This document shows positions 1-10,306 of a stretch of DNA of 64,000 nt, piece after piece; the first letter of the stretch is position 1; each line of letters opens with the position of its first letter. The notes under the pieces were generated by a model. The model ran no database searches, was not told where the DNA came from, and was given only the letters and a program-made list of their open reading frames with translations. Source of the DNA: Isochrysis galbana (taxonomy: Eukaryota > Haptophyta > Isochrysidales > Isochrysidaceae); NCBI GenBank assembly GCA_018136815.1, contig CM030931.1:2273398-2337397 (forward strand). Direction: 5' to 3'. The position numbers were made by a program, and so were the translations under genes.

Positions 1-450
1 GAGAGAAAAGTTGGAGTCCGAGGCGCTGAGGCACTGGCGTTGGAGCTGCTGCTCGCGCTGCAGGATGACGCGCCTGACAGTCGGGTCCTTGGCAACATCG
101 CTTGCGAGCATAATGAAGGACTCAAAGTCGTAAGCGGAGGAATCAGCCCTCGATTCGATAATCGAATCGGAATTTGCCAGACCAAGCCATGGAGTCGACC
201 CATCCGAACTCCACGTCACCTCGCCCAGCACGTCAGGCGCAGAGGTGAGTACGAGTCCAGCCGCCTGGTCAATCTGCTTGGCACCCACGAGCTCCTTAAC
301 TGGGCGTGGGAGCGGCCCGAGGGCGGTCTGCTCAGGCTGGGCGGGCTCGGGCGCCGCTCGGCATTCGGTCAGCCCCGAGCCGGCCGCAAGACTCGCGCCC
401 GCTGCCGCGCCCAGCTTGGCGGTCTTGATCACTGCAGTGCGGGCCGCCAT
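1..450 (-). CDS. Hypothetical protein, 5' part only (gene continues past the left edge)
   Basis: The minus strand is open for 150 codons from an ATG at 450 to the window edge without a stop. The first 50 residues are rich in Ala, Gly and Pro and begin MAARTAVIKTAK, which could be an organelle-targeting or disordered leader. After that the composition becomes ordinary, with VKELVGAKQIDQAAG and later SIIESRADSSAYDFESF, and ends in a Gln-rich helix. I recognise no family. The plus-strand ORF in the same register (40-543) looks like its shadow because its composition is less balanced. An intron inside this stretch cannot be excluded. Confidence 0.5.
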   Translation of the reverse strand, partial: MAARTAVIKTAKLGAAAGASLAAGSGLTECRAAPEPAQPEQTALGPLPRPVKELVGAKQIDQAAGLVLTSAPDVLGEVTWSSDGSTPWLGLANSDSIIESRADSSAYDFESFIMLASDVAKDPTVRRVILQREQQLQRQCLSASDSNFSL

Positions 451-568
451 GAGAGAGTGACGCCAGCCACAGCTTGGGGCGCCCAGCCGGGCGGGCGGAC
501 GGGGCGCGGAGTTGACCGGGGAAGACACTCTGTACAGCCCTAAGCCTTGGGGCCCTGTGATAGATAGT

Positions 569-905
569 AGATGTGTTACCCCCCAGGAGCCAACGCCCCC
601 CAGGAGCTCTCGGGGGCCCCCAGGAGCTATCGGGGGGAAATTTTCTCCCGATCGCCAACAGCCCCACCGAGAGCTACCGGGGGACCGAGAAAATTCCCCG
701 AGAGCTGTTGGGAGATTTTACGTCCCCCGGGGAGCTATCGCGTGTTTTAAGGTCGGCCCCCAATAGCTATCGGGGGCGAAAGATTGCCCCCGTTTGCTAT
801 TGGGGGGAAAACGACGGGCGCCGATAGCTATTGGGGGAAAACGACGGGCGCCGATAGCTATCGGGGGGCTGTCCTCGAGCCCCCAGGCGCTATTCCCCCC
901 CGTAA
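569..905. repeat. G-run repeat tract built on AGCTATCGGGGG and its relatives
   Basis: The motif AGCTATCGGGGG or a close variant recurs about ten times, often next to CCCCCAGGAGC. One about 31-bp unit ending in AAAACGACGGGCGCC is present twice in a row (about 805-866). A related tract starting with the same acccccaggagccaacg phrase lies at 32516-32610. No gene is seen in it. Confidence 0.8.
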
Positions 906-1165
906 GCTGTCAGGGTGCCTGTCCCATTTCGCTGGCAGTCACCTCGTACTCTGTCTCTCTTCATACCTTAATCTTACGGTGCTGTTACGATGAATCTTAT
1001 GGTCGTTCTTATGGCGGTGCCTTGCGACTTTTCGACACTACAACGAGACTCTCGTCGGTGAGAGTATGGAGGTAAGGGTGTTTATGGAAGAAAACGCTGG
1101 CAGCAACTCACCCAGGAAATCCTTTCTTCTTCTTCATATCGCACTCTCTCTCGCTCCCGCACCGC

Positions 1166-2374
1166 ATGTCACAGATGACGCCCTCACCCCTTCTCAATGC
1201 CCCTTCCGCTGTTGCAGGTGTGACACCGCAGCAGTGGGAGGAGGCAAAGAGACTCTTTTATCAGCTGGTGGCTGATTTCAAGAGCCGCGCCATGGATGCC
1301 GCAAAACGTGCTGAGATCGTTCACCTTCTCAAGAACTGGGACGTGCTCAACGTCAAGCAGCGGCGTCTCTACGGGGGGGGCAACCACAACTATTGGAAGA
1401 GCAAGTACGAGCTCGCGCCCACGCTGCCCAACAAGCCAGCAACTCTCCTCTCCAAGGCCACTGGCAAGCGCGTCGTGGTGTACGAGGAAGCCTTCGACTC
1501 AGTGAAGGTGGTCCACGAGAATAGTGAGTGCGCCCGCCTCCCCCCACCCGCCTCCCGCCTCCCCTGCCCCTCACACCTGACGCCCTCTTCCTTGCCTGTG
1601 CTTGGTAGAATTGCATGCGAAGGATGTGCAGCTGTACAAGGCCGCGGCAGAAGCGTACGGCGACTCTGTCACGCGCAACATGTGCCTCGCCTTTGTCAAG
1701 TGCTGCCCTGTGTGCGTGTCGGCGCGAGTGCGGAAGGCAAAAGCCGCAGGGCACAGACCAATCATCACACACGGCTACAACTCAAGGGGGCAGGTGTGCG
1801 GAATGCGTGCGCGTGCGCGTCACACCCAGCACCAACACCCCACCAACGCCTTTCGCGTCGACCCTCCTCTCGTTTGCAACAAGGTCACTCCACATACTGA
1901 ACAAGTTGACTCCACGCTCAACATGTTAACTCCACGCTCAACAAGTTGACTCCACGCTCAACAAGTTGACTCCACGCTCAACAAGTTGACTCCACACTGG
2001 GGCAGGGAGAGAGGGAGAGGGAGGGGGGAGGGCGGGGGCAGGGAGGGAGAGAGGGAGGGAGAGAGAGATGAGGGAGAGAGAGAGAGGGAGAGGGAGGGAG
2101 GTTTCTCATATGTCTAATGGGTGTTGACTCGTAGGTGGATCTCATTGATCTGCAGAGCATGCCGGACCGCGCGTACAAATGGCTCCTTGTCTACCAAGAC
2201 CACGGGACCAAATTCTGCTCCTTGCGGCCGCTCACAACAAAGCGCCTCGACGTCGTGGCGTGCGCCCTTCTTGACATATTCACAACTCGGGGATTCGACG
2301 AGGATCGTCCTGCCCGGTGCCGTGGTGCAGAGCGGACGGCCGTTGCCTTCGCCGCACGACCCCCACAGCCGTAG
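1166..2374 (+). pseudogene. Decayed integrase of the KRBA2/SCAND3 (GIN/Ginger) type, three exons
   Basis: Three stretches join cleanly at GT-AG introns: 1166-1523, 1609-1793 and 2135 to about 2293. The first encodes an N-terminal helical part (QQWEEAKRLFYQLVADF). The second holds an HHCC-like segment ending in CCPVC and GYNSRGQ. The third runs VDLIDLQSMPDRAYKWLLV then YQDHGTKF and LLDIFTTRG. These phrases are typical of the integrase domain in vertebrate KRBA2 and SCAND3 and in Ginger/GIN-type transposons. The first catalytic Asp (VDLID) is present. After FTTRG the frame is lost, and the expected QSDNG block with the second Asp is only hinted at in another frame (VVQSGRP), so the gene is broken. 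The second intron carries a 20-bp tandem repeat and a purine-rich tract. The exact start is uncertain. A domesticated gene with a further unseen exon is less likely than a relic. Confidence 0.75.
1886..1996. repeat. 20-bp tandem repeat inside the integrase intron
   Basis: The unit TTGACTCCACGCTCAACAAG is repeated about five times with few changes, directly followed by a GAGGG-rich purine tract (2003-2102). Both lie within the intron 1794-2134. Confidence 0.9.
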
Positions 2375-2589
2375 AAGTAAGAGCTGAGGGGTGCTTGGAG
2401 TGATTCGATGTGGTAAAGTGTCCTTCCCACCCTTGAACTGGTGAATGCTTGCGGATCTGGTATCGGCCACCACTGAAGAATTTGTGTAGACTGACCATAT
2501 TGTCCAGGTCCCACCAGTTGTGGGAACGTGTGGCCCGCTCGGCAGCCACAAATTCGAAGGAAAGGTTTTCATCGAATGCGTCGAGTCCA

Positions 2590-2857
2590 TTCGATGATGT
2601 GTTGCACCCTTGAGCGTCGACGCGCGCGCTGGTGTCATGGAGATGGAGATTGCGGTGACCTCTCGGCGGGGGTACCACGTTAGAACTCATAGCGTCGTAT
2701 GACATCTTGTTAGCTAGCATTCCTAGCCACATACACCGGACGAGCCATGCGCCAACCGCGCACACCCCCATCGCGGGGTAGGGGCTCCGTTGCCGTCGAA
2801 GGGCTACGGTCCCGCAGCACTAAGGTTATACTAACACAACAATAAAACTCTGACGAG
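2590..2857. repeat. Dispersed repeat, copy 1 (partner at 32160-32478)
   Basis: About 265 bp, from the phrase gttgcacccttgagcgtcg to acaacaataaaactctgacg, matches 32160-32478 at high identity with small indels. Both copies contain cacatacaccggacgagcc and end in an AATAAAA-like string. No ORF is supported. It sits just upstream of the TRM10 gene. Confidence 0.85.
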
Positions 2858-2958
2858 TATTAATACATCAACACAGATCGTTATGGCATCGCAGAAGACG
2901 TCCAAGGTGCCATCGACCGCTGGCACGTGCTGTATCGCAATCCGCCGCCGCACACTCC

Positions 2959-3594
2959 ATGTTCTCCCATGCGGCCCTCTTGTGCGGTGTGCATGTAGTG
3001 CCCGTGATGCCGCCCGGCGTGAGTGTTGAGCTCTCGTTTGGTAGTGCGATGAATGCACGTGAGCGCAAGAGCCTCAGTCACCAGTTGGTGCGGGCATATG
3101 GAGCCAACCGTGCGGCCGCCAAGCCATTGCAACTCTCATTTTCTGGGCTCGCCGAGGCGGAGCGCTACCCAGATATGCTGCCTGCCGACGGGAGTCTCTC
3201 ACGTTGGACAGGGGCCCACCGAGTGCTTGAGCGAGCTGAGGATCACTGGGACACAGATGAGCTGGTCTGGCTGAGCCCTGACGCCTCTGAACCAGTCTCA
3301 ATTCTATCACCCTCTATGACATACGTAGTATGCGGCCTGGTTGACAGGAGTGTTGCATCCGGCGCAAGTCTCGAACGTGGGCGTATGGTTGGTGCAAAGT
3401 GTATGAGGTTGCCTTTGCGAGAGTACGCACCGCGCAGCGATGTGCACCCCATTCTCTCTGTGGTAGACGTCGTGAAAATCCTGGCATCTGTGAACTCTGG
3501 GCAGTCTTGGACCGAGGCTCTAGCAGCCACCCTGCCAAAGCGATACATCCGACGCAGAGAAATGGAAGAGACAAGGAGGAGGATTGCAGAGTAG
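2959..3594 (+). CDS. TRM10: tRNA (guanine-9-N1) methyltransferase, TRM10 family (5' exon boundary uncertain)
   Basis: The protein belongs to the SPOUT-fold TRM10 family, which methylates N1 of purine 9 in tRNAs using S-adenosylmethionine. The order of family landmarks is clear: VELSFGSAMNARERKSLSHQ (entry strand and helix), QLVRAYGANR, a variable stretch, LVWLSPDASEP, YVVCGLVDRSV (the SAM-site strand, usually GGLVDR), LPLREYAP and the closing SWTEALAATLPKRY. Length from the first ATG is 211 aa, which covers the catalytic domain but little N-terminal extension, so one or more upstream exons may exist. A TAG acceptor at about 2998 would put the exon start just before the conserved region. It lies on the same strand as the integrase relic, with a dispersed repeat between them; no functional link is implied. 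Confidence 0.85.
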   Translation: MFSHAALLCGVHVVPVMPPGVSVELSFGSAMNARERKSLSHQLVRAYGANRAAAKPLQLSFSGLAEAERYPDMLPADGSLSRWTGAHRVLERAEDHWDTDELVWLSPDASEPVSILSPSMTYVVCGLVDRSVASGASLERGRMVGAKCMRLPLREYAPRSDVHPILSVVDVVKILASVNSGQSWTEALAATLPKRYIRRREMEETRRRIAE

Positions 3595-4837
3595 CGTAGG
3601 GGAGATTGGTTTCGAAAAGTCATGTGTGCATAGAGCATGGCCTTCATGGATCAGGCCTATTAACATTTCTATTGGTCGAAACAATATGCGACGCTTTGGT
3701 TTCTAGAGGATGCTATCACTGGATTACAACACCCCTGCATAGTGAGCTCAGCCGACCTGTGTCCAAGCTCACTTCCCTCACCTTAAGCACGTCACCCATA
3801 GAAGACTTGGAACGCGTAACCGCTTCGCATCGGCATCGGCGGCGACACAATTACACAATTCGCATATTCGGGGTCGTCACCGCGAAGACTCTACCTACCT
3901 ATAATAATCTATCTGAGCATTAGTACCACTACTCTCACTAGCCCGGTACTAACACGACAGCCCTCAGCGCACCTGCCCGTACACCTTGGCGCGTGCTGTT
4001 GTCACAGATACATACTCCTATGCACCCTTCCACATCTCCCCCCTCGCAGGCCCCCGGCTCCCATTCTAACTCCCCACAAGTTAAAATGAGCGAAAACCCA
4101 TTGAGGCGGTCCGGTCGACGCCGGCCGACTCTCCGGGAAAAAGCACCGGGGGGGGGGGGAGGAACCTCTCGTCAAAAAAGGAGAACGGCCCTTACAGCTC
4201 GCGCCGCGAGCGGTCCTCGAAGAAATAAATGTCTGCGCCCCCCGATACCTGCCACAGGGACGTCTTGAGCCACTCCCTTCTTCTCGCCTCTCCTGTCGCC
4301 AGCCGCCCCCCTTCGCCCGTTTGCTAACGCAAACGGGGCTCGTTTCTCACCACACTCCATCGGGGGGGGTGCAAATCCCCCCCTCTCCCTCGTTCCATTC
4401 TCTTCCGCCCCGGTCCCTGCGGCGCGTCGCCATGCGGCGCGCCATGGCCTGCTCTCAGAGGTCCTTCAGGGGCGCCCAGAGGGCCAGCAAGGGCAGCTCA
4501 GGGGGCAGTGGAGGCTGGGGCTCAGCCCCTGGCCCCCCCTGCCTCTCCCTCGCTCGCCTCGCTGGCCTTGGGTGCCGCCCTGAGGCCCCTGTCTGCCTGG
4601 CGACCAGGGATGGGGGGGGGAGTCAGTACGAGAGCAGGCCCATGCGGGCCTGGGAGTGCGGCTCGCGGCCCGCGCCCACTAGGGGTCTGGGCTGTATTGA
4701 TGAGTGCCCTGCCCCTGCCAGAGGGCAGGGGCTGGGGTTGAATGTACGGGCCCACCCCGGGGGGTGTCCGCAATGGAGAGAGGGGGGCGCGAGGCCCCCA
4801 TTGACCCCCACTTATAAAAGTAGGTTAGACTCTACCT
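3595..4837. repeat. Gene-free stretch with three repeat fragments
   Basis: 3921-4025 is a dispersed repeat matching 47460-47565 (tagtaccact, agcccggtac, cctcagcgcac). 4434-4640 is a divergent minus-oriented piece of the AACTAAG repeat family described at 12646. 4786-4829, ending in acttataaaagtaggtta, matches 34657-34697 almost exactly and, inverted, 8634-8680. No supported gene. Confidence 0.7.
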
Positions 4838-5003
4838 ACCTAGCGAGATGCCCCTCCACCTCCACACAATGCATCTTTGAGACACTGGCCACCCTGTCAG
4901 GATTCACGCCCGACGCCAACAAGACTCAGACGCAAAAAGCGAGAGATAGACTAGTTGTCTAGTTGTCTACCCCGTCAAGACAACGCCCGACAGCCGACAA
5001 TCT
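4838..5003 (+). pseudogene. Retroelement ORF relic (CCHC-end fragment) broken by an 8-bp duplication
   Basis: The translation YLARCPSTSTQCIFETLATL followed by SGFTPDANKTQTQ aligns with HLARCPATKQIFATIEAAAG and FTPEHNRTAIQE in the retroelement-like ORF at 16195-17662. The frame stops at 4962. The eight bases TAGTTGTC occur twice in tandem (4952-4967); ignoring one copy, the homology resumes (VYPVKTTPDS against VYPSTPTPDS). The fragment is therefore a relic of the same element family in the opposite orientation. Only the region around the zinc-binding motif and its downstream part survives. Confidence 0.7.
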
Positions 5004-7253
5004 AACTAAAGTTAGTCTAAAGGTTAAAGGTTGGGATAGGGATAGATAAGAGATAGGTGGGGGGAAAATATTGTTATAGTTTTAGCGATGGAGCGCGCGC
5101 CGACCGCTCCCACCTCCCAGCCCCCCGCCTTCACGACGCCCCAACGGGGCCGACCCAAGCCGCCGGCCGGACTTTGCCCTCGCCTCCTTTGTCGCCTCCC
5201 TTGTCGCCTGCTTGCCCCTCACCTGGCTTACCTCATTGCGTGCTCCTAGCGTTTTAGCTTATGTCGAGCGTTCAGGTATCGCCGGTGCAAGGAACCACCC
5301 CCTTGTGTGGCCCTCATTCCCCCTCAGGTGTTGGCCGTTGGATTATATCGTGGCGCTGCTTTACTTCGGTCTTCATCAACTCACTTAAGGGTTTTCGAAA
5401 GATTCCTTCCTTATTTCTGTGCGTAACTGTCGCCCCGTCGGATCGTCCGTCGCCCCGTCGCTCTCTTGTCGGCATTCTCTTCCTTGTTCGGTCTGTCCGC
5501 AGGTCCCTGTGGGTTCCGTGATAAGGATACGTAAGTGTGGAGAGTGTTGGTTGATGTGAGTGTGGTGCCGTGTCGTCGGTCCATCGGACACTATCCGACT
5601 TTCGTCTGTCGTTCGTCGTTCGTCGCTCTCGCTCTCGTTCTCGTTCTCGTTCTCGTTCTCGTTCCCGGTCTCGTCCCCCGTTCTCAACACTACCTCAGTA
5701 CCAAACTTCTCCACTCCCACAGCCTCAGCCTATCCACCGCCAATCGCCCAGCAATGTCCGCTCCGTCCTCGCGCTCGCCCTCGCCCAAGCCCGTCTTCCC
5801 GCCTTCCTCTGCTGAGGAGGTGGTTGAGCCCGCCATTCCATCAGTCCCGGCCATCTCCGCCTCGCCTCCCGCCGATCATTTCCCTTCCGTATCGTCGCAT
5901 ATCGAGCCAGTGGTCATGCTCGATCCGTCAGGCCACAACCGCACAAGAGGCGAGCCAGGCTGCCCCTTACAACACCCACACACACCCTAGGGAGGGAGGG
6001 CCAACAAACAACCGTATACATCATACACCTCCGATTCAAGATCGTAGGAACACACGTAAATGTGACGCGTGTGGCGCGACCGGTGTCGCACGCACCTGCT
6101 CGGCCTCTGCTGGCTGCTGGCTGCTGGTGGTCGCAGTCGCTTCGCCAGCGACTGCTCCATCGGGATTGGGGGGGCGCCCTCGGCGGGGGACCCGAAGGAG
6201 AGGGGAGGCGCACCGGCGTGCTCCATGGCAGCTGACTATAAAGTTTGTTGAGTTGTGTAGAAGAGTAGAAGATGAAGATGAAGTGGAAGTGGAAGTGGAG
6301 TTGCTGTGGATCTTGCTGTGGATCGTTACCGTCACCGGGAATTATTGCGCGTTTTCAAATGTGAGCACCGTTCTATAATCCAAATTAGCGGCCCGTCCAA
6401 AGCAGGTTCAAGGAACATTGCATAAGAATGAGCCGAGTTAAACCATAATTTATTCAACCCTGGACAAATACACCACTCAGAATACATTGGTGCTCAGAAC
6501 CTCTGCAAGACGCGCGCACAAATGCATGCCTAAATGAATGACATGCCCAGTAACATTGCTGCAACTAAATGGCGCACATGGTTTGGGAGGCGGGCAGACG
6601 AAAATCTCACGGAAGAAATTCTGCGCCTCATCTCAAACACTGGTCGACATGAGCAACTATAACTCATTCATCGGCACGATAAAACCCTATACGCCATCAC
6701 GGGTTCACACTAGGAAATTGGGCGTCGGCACGCCGGAAGACCCCCTAGGTCGCTGGCCAATGTGTCTGACCTCGCTCCCGACAGTCACACGGCACGCATA
6801 GCCGCCGCAGACTGCCATGTGAGCCTCACAGCTGAGCGCAGGTCCCTGCGCGGAGACGTGCCAGGCAAAGCCACACATGCCAGCAACGACAGCTGTGAAT
6901 CCTGCAGGCGGGCGCCCTTATGGTGAAAAAGTCGCCTTATGAACTTTTTCGAACGGAGCGACCACCTTTCTCTCCCGGGCCGCGCCCCTTTCGGCCCCAT
7001 GCCCTTCTGATCGGCCGATCTGCACCGCCTTTCCCCAACTTCATCGCATCTCCACAAGACGGTGCGATGGTGCGCTGTGCGCGAGTGCGACCGGGAACCA
7101 CACATCTACTGGCCGCTTCACCAGCCGCTTAGCGCATCACAGCGCTCACAACAGCCACCAGGCCCCATGGCAGCTGGAGGGGCTTGGCGGCCTCGCGCGC
7201 CGCCCCGCCCTCCTCGCCATGGCGACGCCACCTTACAATAAAATACTCGACTG
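5004..7253. other. Gene-poor stretch
   Basis: Open frames here are proline/serine-rich or built on simple repeats such as CTCGTT (about 5621-5662), and look non-coding. 6262-6312 is a GAAGTG/GAAGAT purine repeat. I see no recognisable gene, RNA gene or mobile element. Confidence 0.5.
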
Positions 7254-7601
7254 ATGGATCGATCCATCGTCGCCGCAACATCGCCGGCGGCGCCGATACG
7301 ACCCAACACCTCCACAGCTCCGCGTTCGCCATCTGCTCACATGGGTCGCAACTCGGGGTCGGGCATGGGATTCAAGGAGCCCATGGCGCAAAAGTTTCGG
7401 AAAGACACCGGGCGGCATCATGCCCACGTACAGCGGCGAGCAGTACAGGATGTACATGAGCGCGCAATCGCCAGGAAGCAAACGTTTCCTTGGCGTCAGA
7501 TGATCCTCATATCGATTAGTTTCATGTCTTTCTGCACAATGCTATTCATGTACCTGAAATTTCTCGCGGATGACGATGAGGATGATGATGAGGTCACGTG
7601 A
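7254..7601 (+). CDS. Small single-pass membrane protein with acidic C-terminus
   Basis: A 115-aa frame, or 86 aa if the in-frame ATG at 7341 is the start (MGRNSGSGMGF). It has a basic, helical middle (MAQKFRKDTG, VQRRAVQDVHERAIARKQ), then one membrane segment MILISISFMSFCTMLFMYL, and ends FLADDDEDDDEVT. This layout of a basic helix, one membrane span and an Asp/Glu tail resembles small ER or mitochondrial single-span proteins such as the TRIQK or SMCO4 groups, but I cannot assign a family. The late start is preferred because the first 29 residues are Pro/Ser/Ala-rich. Confidence 0.5.
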   Translation: MDRSIVAATSPAAPIRPNTSTAPRSPSAHMGRNSGSGMGFKEPMAQKFRKDTGRHHAHVQRRAVQDVHERAIARKQTFPWRQMILISISFMSFCTMLFMYLKFLADDDEDDDEVT

Positions 7602-8719
7602 TGCATCGCCGGAGATGAAGCTTGCCAGTGATGCAATTTAGGGCAATAGGTCCAGACCCAACCCAAGGCATCCCCCAAGGCATCCGGTTGCAACCTGGAG
7701 TTTTCAAGAATCATAGGCAGAATGAAATCGGGGCAGTGGTCTTCGTAGCCACACAGCTTTGCTCTTTATACACTTAGATTCTTCGGAACTGCTGTGGATA
7801 ACTGCATGACACCATTTCTAGAGCAAGGGCACTATTGACGGCCTTTTTCGACGCAAAGCCTTGTTGGAAGCTTTGTTGATCACTTGCTTGCTTGCAGTAC
7901 GTAGGGAGACGAAGCGAGAGTGCGGGGCGAGGATAATACACCGCGCGCGTTGTGATGGCATCGCATGTAATGATCACATAGGTGAGGGCCACCGGAGGGG
8001 GCCACTAGGCCACCTTTAAGCCCACCTCTTTCTCCTTGTTGAAAACACCTACTCTTTCCGCGTTTTGTGCTGATCACCTAAAGCCATCGAGCTCTGCGAA
8101 TCGCCAGAGGCTGACCAACCAGTTCAAGAGGGACCACGAATCTTTGTTTGGTCCAACGAGGCTCGGTTGCTACATATGAATGTTCTTTCGACGTCGAGGG
8201 CTTGAGGCACTCCTCAGCAGGTGATTGTAGCGCAGTGGGCCCAGGCTCACAACGCCATGGGTACACGTGAGTGTGGCTTGCCACTGCAGCCGCAAACAGA
8301 AGCCCATCGGTCGATTTGGTTCCTTGTCGTGGTATACACGCTGTAAGACGAACATATCGCATGGTAGGAAGTGGGGTTGAGGCAACCAAGGTGAGCTCCT
8401 TGACCGTTTCGTCAAGCATTCTCAACGCACGGGGAGGACGGACCGTGTGGCATTGTGGGGTAGTGGAGCCATTTCCATTTGCCATTTGATGCATTGCATC
8501 ATAGTGTGCGGCCACGATTGGTTCCTGGCCCGACAAACTCATGAATGATCACCTCAATGCATAGTCTAGCCGTGTATGCGAATGATGTGTTGTGAGGGGT
8601 GGGAGATGGATTAGGGGTTAGGGGTAAGAAGTAGCCACCTACTTTAATAGTAGGGGTCAGAGGACGGCGCCTCGTGCCCTCCACCCCCCAACCTACTTTT
8701 CAGGGGCAACTTCCTGATA
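7602..8719. other. No firm gene; weak minus ORF and a short repeat
   Basis: A 154-codon minus frame (8078-8542) has balanced composition but no recognisable motif and no splice partners, so it is not called. 8634-8680 is an inverted match to the acttataaaagtaggtta repeat at 4786 and 34657. Confidence 0.4.
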
Positions 8720-8968
8720 GTGCGAAATCAACTACTCTCAGCGGGATCAACTATTCTCAATAAAAGATTGGAATACCCACTGCCCCCGACGAATACACGC
8801 TGGACGAAAAAAACGCCCCTCGACGAGATCGAGGTAGAGCACCTTACGAAGGCGCTACGCAATGCGAAACCCAAACACCGCCGACTCGCGGGACCCGTGA
8901 ACTGGGAGAAGAGAATGCCGATCCCCGAGGGCACATGGATACACCTTGCTAAACTCAACTATCGTTAA
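8720..8968 (+). pseudogene. Retroelement ORF relic (TPLD region)
   Basis: The frame TRWTKKTPLDEIEVEHLTKA then LAGPVNWEKRMPIPEGTWIH aligns with TTPLDRVTVSDITRALEE and AREAWARKIDLTQEEWKHVA of the ORF at 16195-17662. Shared positions are TPLD, a hydrophobic-T-x-AL helix and the W-x-(K/R) and W(I/K)H positions. It is short, lacks the zinc-binding end and is isolated in repeat-rich DNA, so it is a diverged fragment of the same element family. This is a weak-to-moderate match judged by eye. Confidence 0.5.
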
Positions 8969-10306
8969 AACGATAGGGCCATGGAGCGCGCCCCGCTCCC
9001 CTCCTCTCTCTCCGCCCCCCCCCATCGCGCTGGCCGACCAAGCCATGACCGACGCCCTGCAGCCGCAGCGACCTCCAGCCGGGGCCATGCCAGCCCAGGT
9101 ACCCGCGTGCCACGACCCGAACCGCGGCCCCAGAGACGGATGGACAGCGCACACCGCAACACCACACAGAACACCAGCACAGCGCGGCCAGCACAGACAA
9201 GCCCATGCACACCCAGAGCCACTGAGCTCAGTCCCCCATAGGGAAAGCCTTCGGGCTGGGCCCCTACAAAGCCGCGGCACTGACCGAGTGCGCAAGCACG
9301 AGGCGCAGACCCTGCCGGTCAGTCAGACCACCATCAAACCACCTCTGTTTGTCAGGTCTAGATTCCAGGTTTCCTCCTTTCGGGTAATCTTGACCCAAAG
9401 GAGCCAGGTCGCCTGTCGCTCGCTGCGCGCTTGTCTCAGGCCCTCGGGTTACCTTCAGGAGGCTTATTTAGCTTCTTGCAAGGCTTGTCGTTTCTGGTTG
9501 GCTTCCGGTTCTCTCTTGGGACTTGCGCTAACTTTCGTTGTCGTCCAGGCCCGTTCTTCGTAGGTTCTGCTTGGCCCGACCGTCCAAGATGATGGTCAAT
9601 GATATTTATTTACCAAAATAGACGAGAGGCTGTGACAAAAAGGGGAGACTCAGCGACCAACCAAGGATAACAAGAGACCGTGGGGGTGGGGGGCGTTATG
9701 CCCCCGCCCGAGAGATCCAATGGGGAAGGCCGAAGGGCCTGACCCCCACACAGGGACGGACTGGACCCGTGACCCCCACAGATAAACACAAGAGGCCTGC
9801 CCCTCCCATCCCCCAAACGCGAGGCCCAAAGTAGTGTACATGGGCCGACCCCCTAAACCGAAGGAAAAGGAACGAGGGGGGGAGCGGGCGGGGGAGCGGC
9901 GGTAGGGGTATAGGCGATGGTGTGTCGAATCTCTGAGACATCGCGAATGCGACATGGTGCATGGTGTCGGAAGCACGGGAGAGTGTGTGTCACTAGTAGC
10001 TTAGCGGGCACCTTCAAGAATGTTTTTTTCGTTGATCGCACGGGTGGTCCTAGTCAGCTGTTTGGGGTCCAGATGCGTGTGCCTCGCTCCCTCCCCCCCC
10101 CGCGGGACTCTGTGCGTGCGCATGGAAGCTTCCGCGCGCGCGTCACGGAGGCGCATCCCCCGCGGGGGGAAGGCCTGACGGCGTGCACTTTGGTGATTGC
10201 AACTCACCCCCCCCCCCCCCCCCACTCCCCGCCGCCCCTGGTGCACGCCTCTCTCGCGCCCCTTCGTCTCTCTCTCCTCTTCCCCCACAAGCCTCGCTCC
10301 TTCGCC
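8969..10306. other. Repeat-rich, no supported gene
   Basis: Frames here are Pro/Arg/Ser-rich. 9785-9880 resembles 47590-47700 (agtgtacatgggccgacccc against agtgcacctgggccggaccc), marking another dispersed repeat. A 17-base C run occurs at about 10207. Nothing further is recognised. Confidence 0.5.

Noticed and set aside
40-543. Plus-strand 167-codon frame
   Set aside because: Same register as the minus-strand frame 1-450, which has better protein-like composition; treated as a shadow.
5560-6378. 272-codon plus frame
   Set aside because: Begins in a simple CTCGTT repeat and continues as Pro/Ser/Arg-rich sequence without any motif.
8078-8542. 154-codon minus frame
   Set aside because: Balanced composition but no family motif, no splice partners and no start context that sets it apart from chance.
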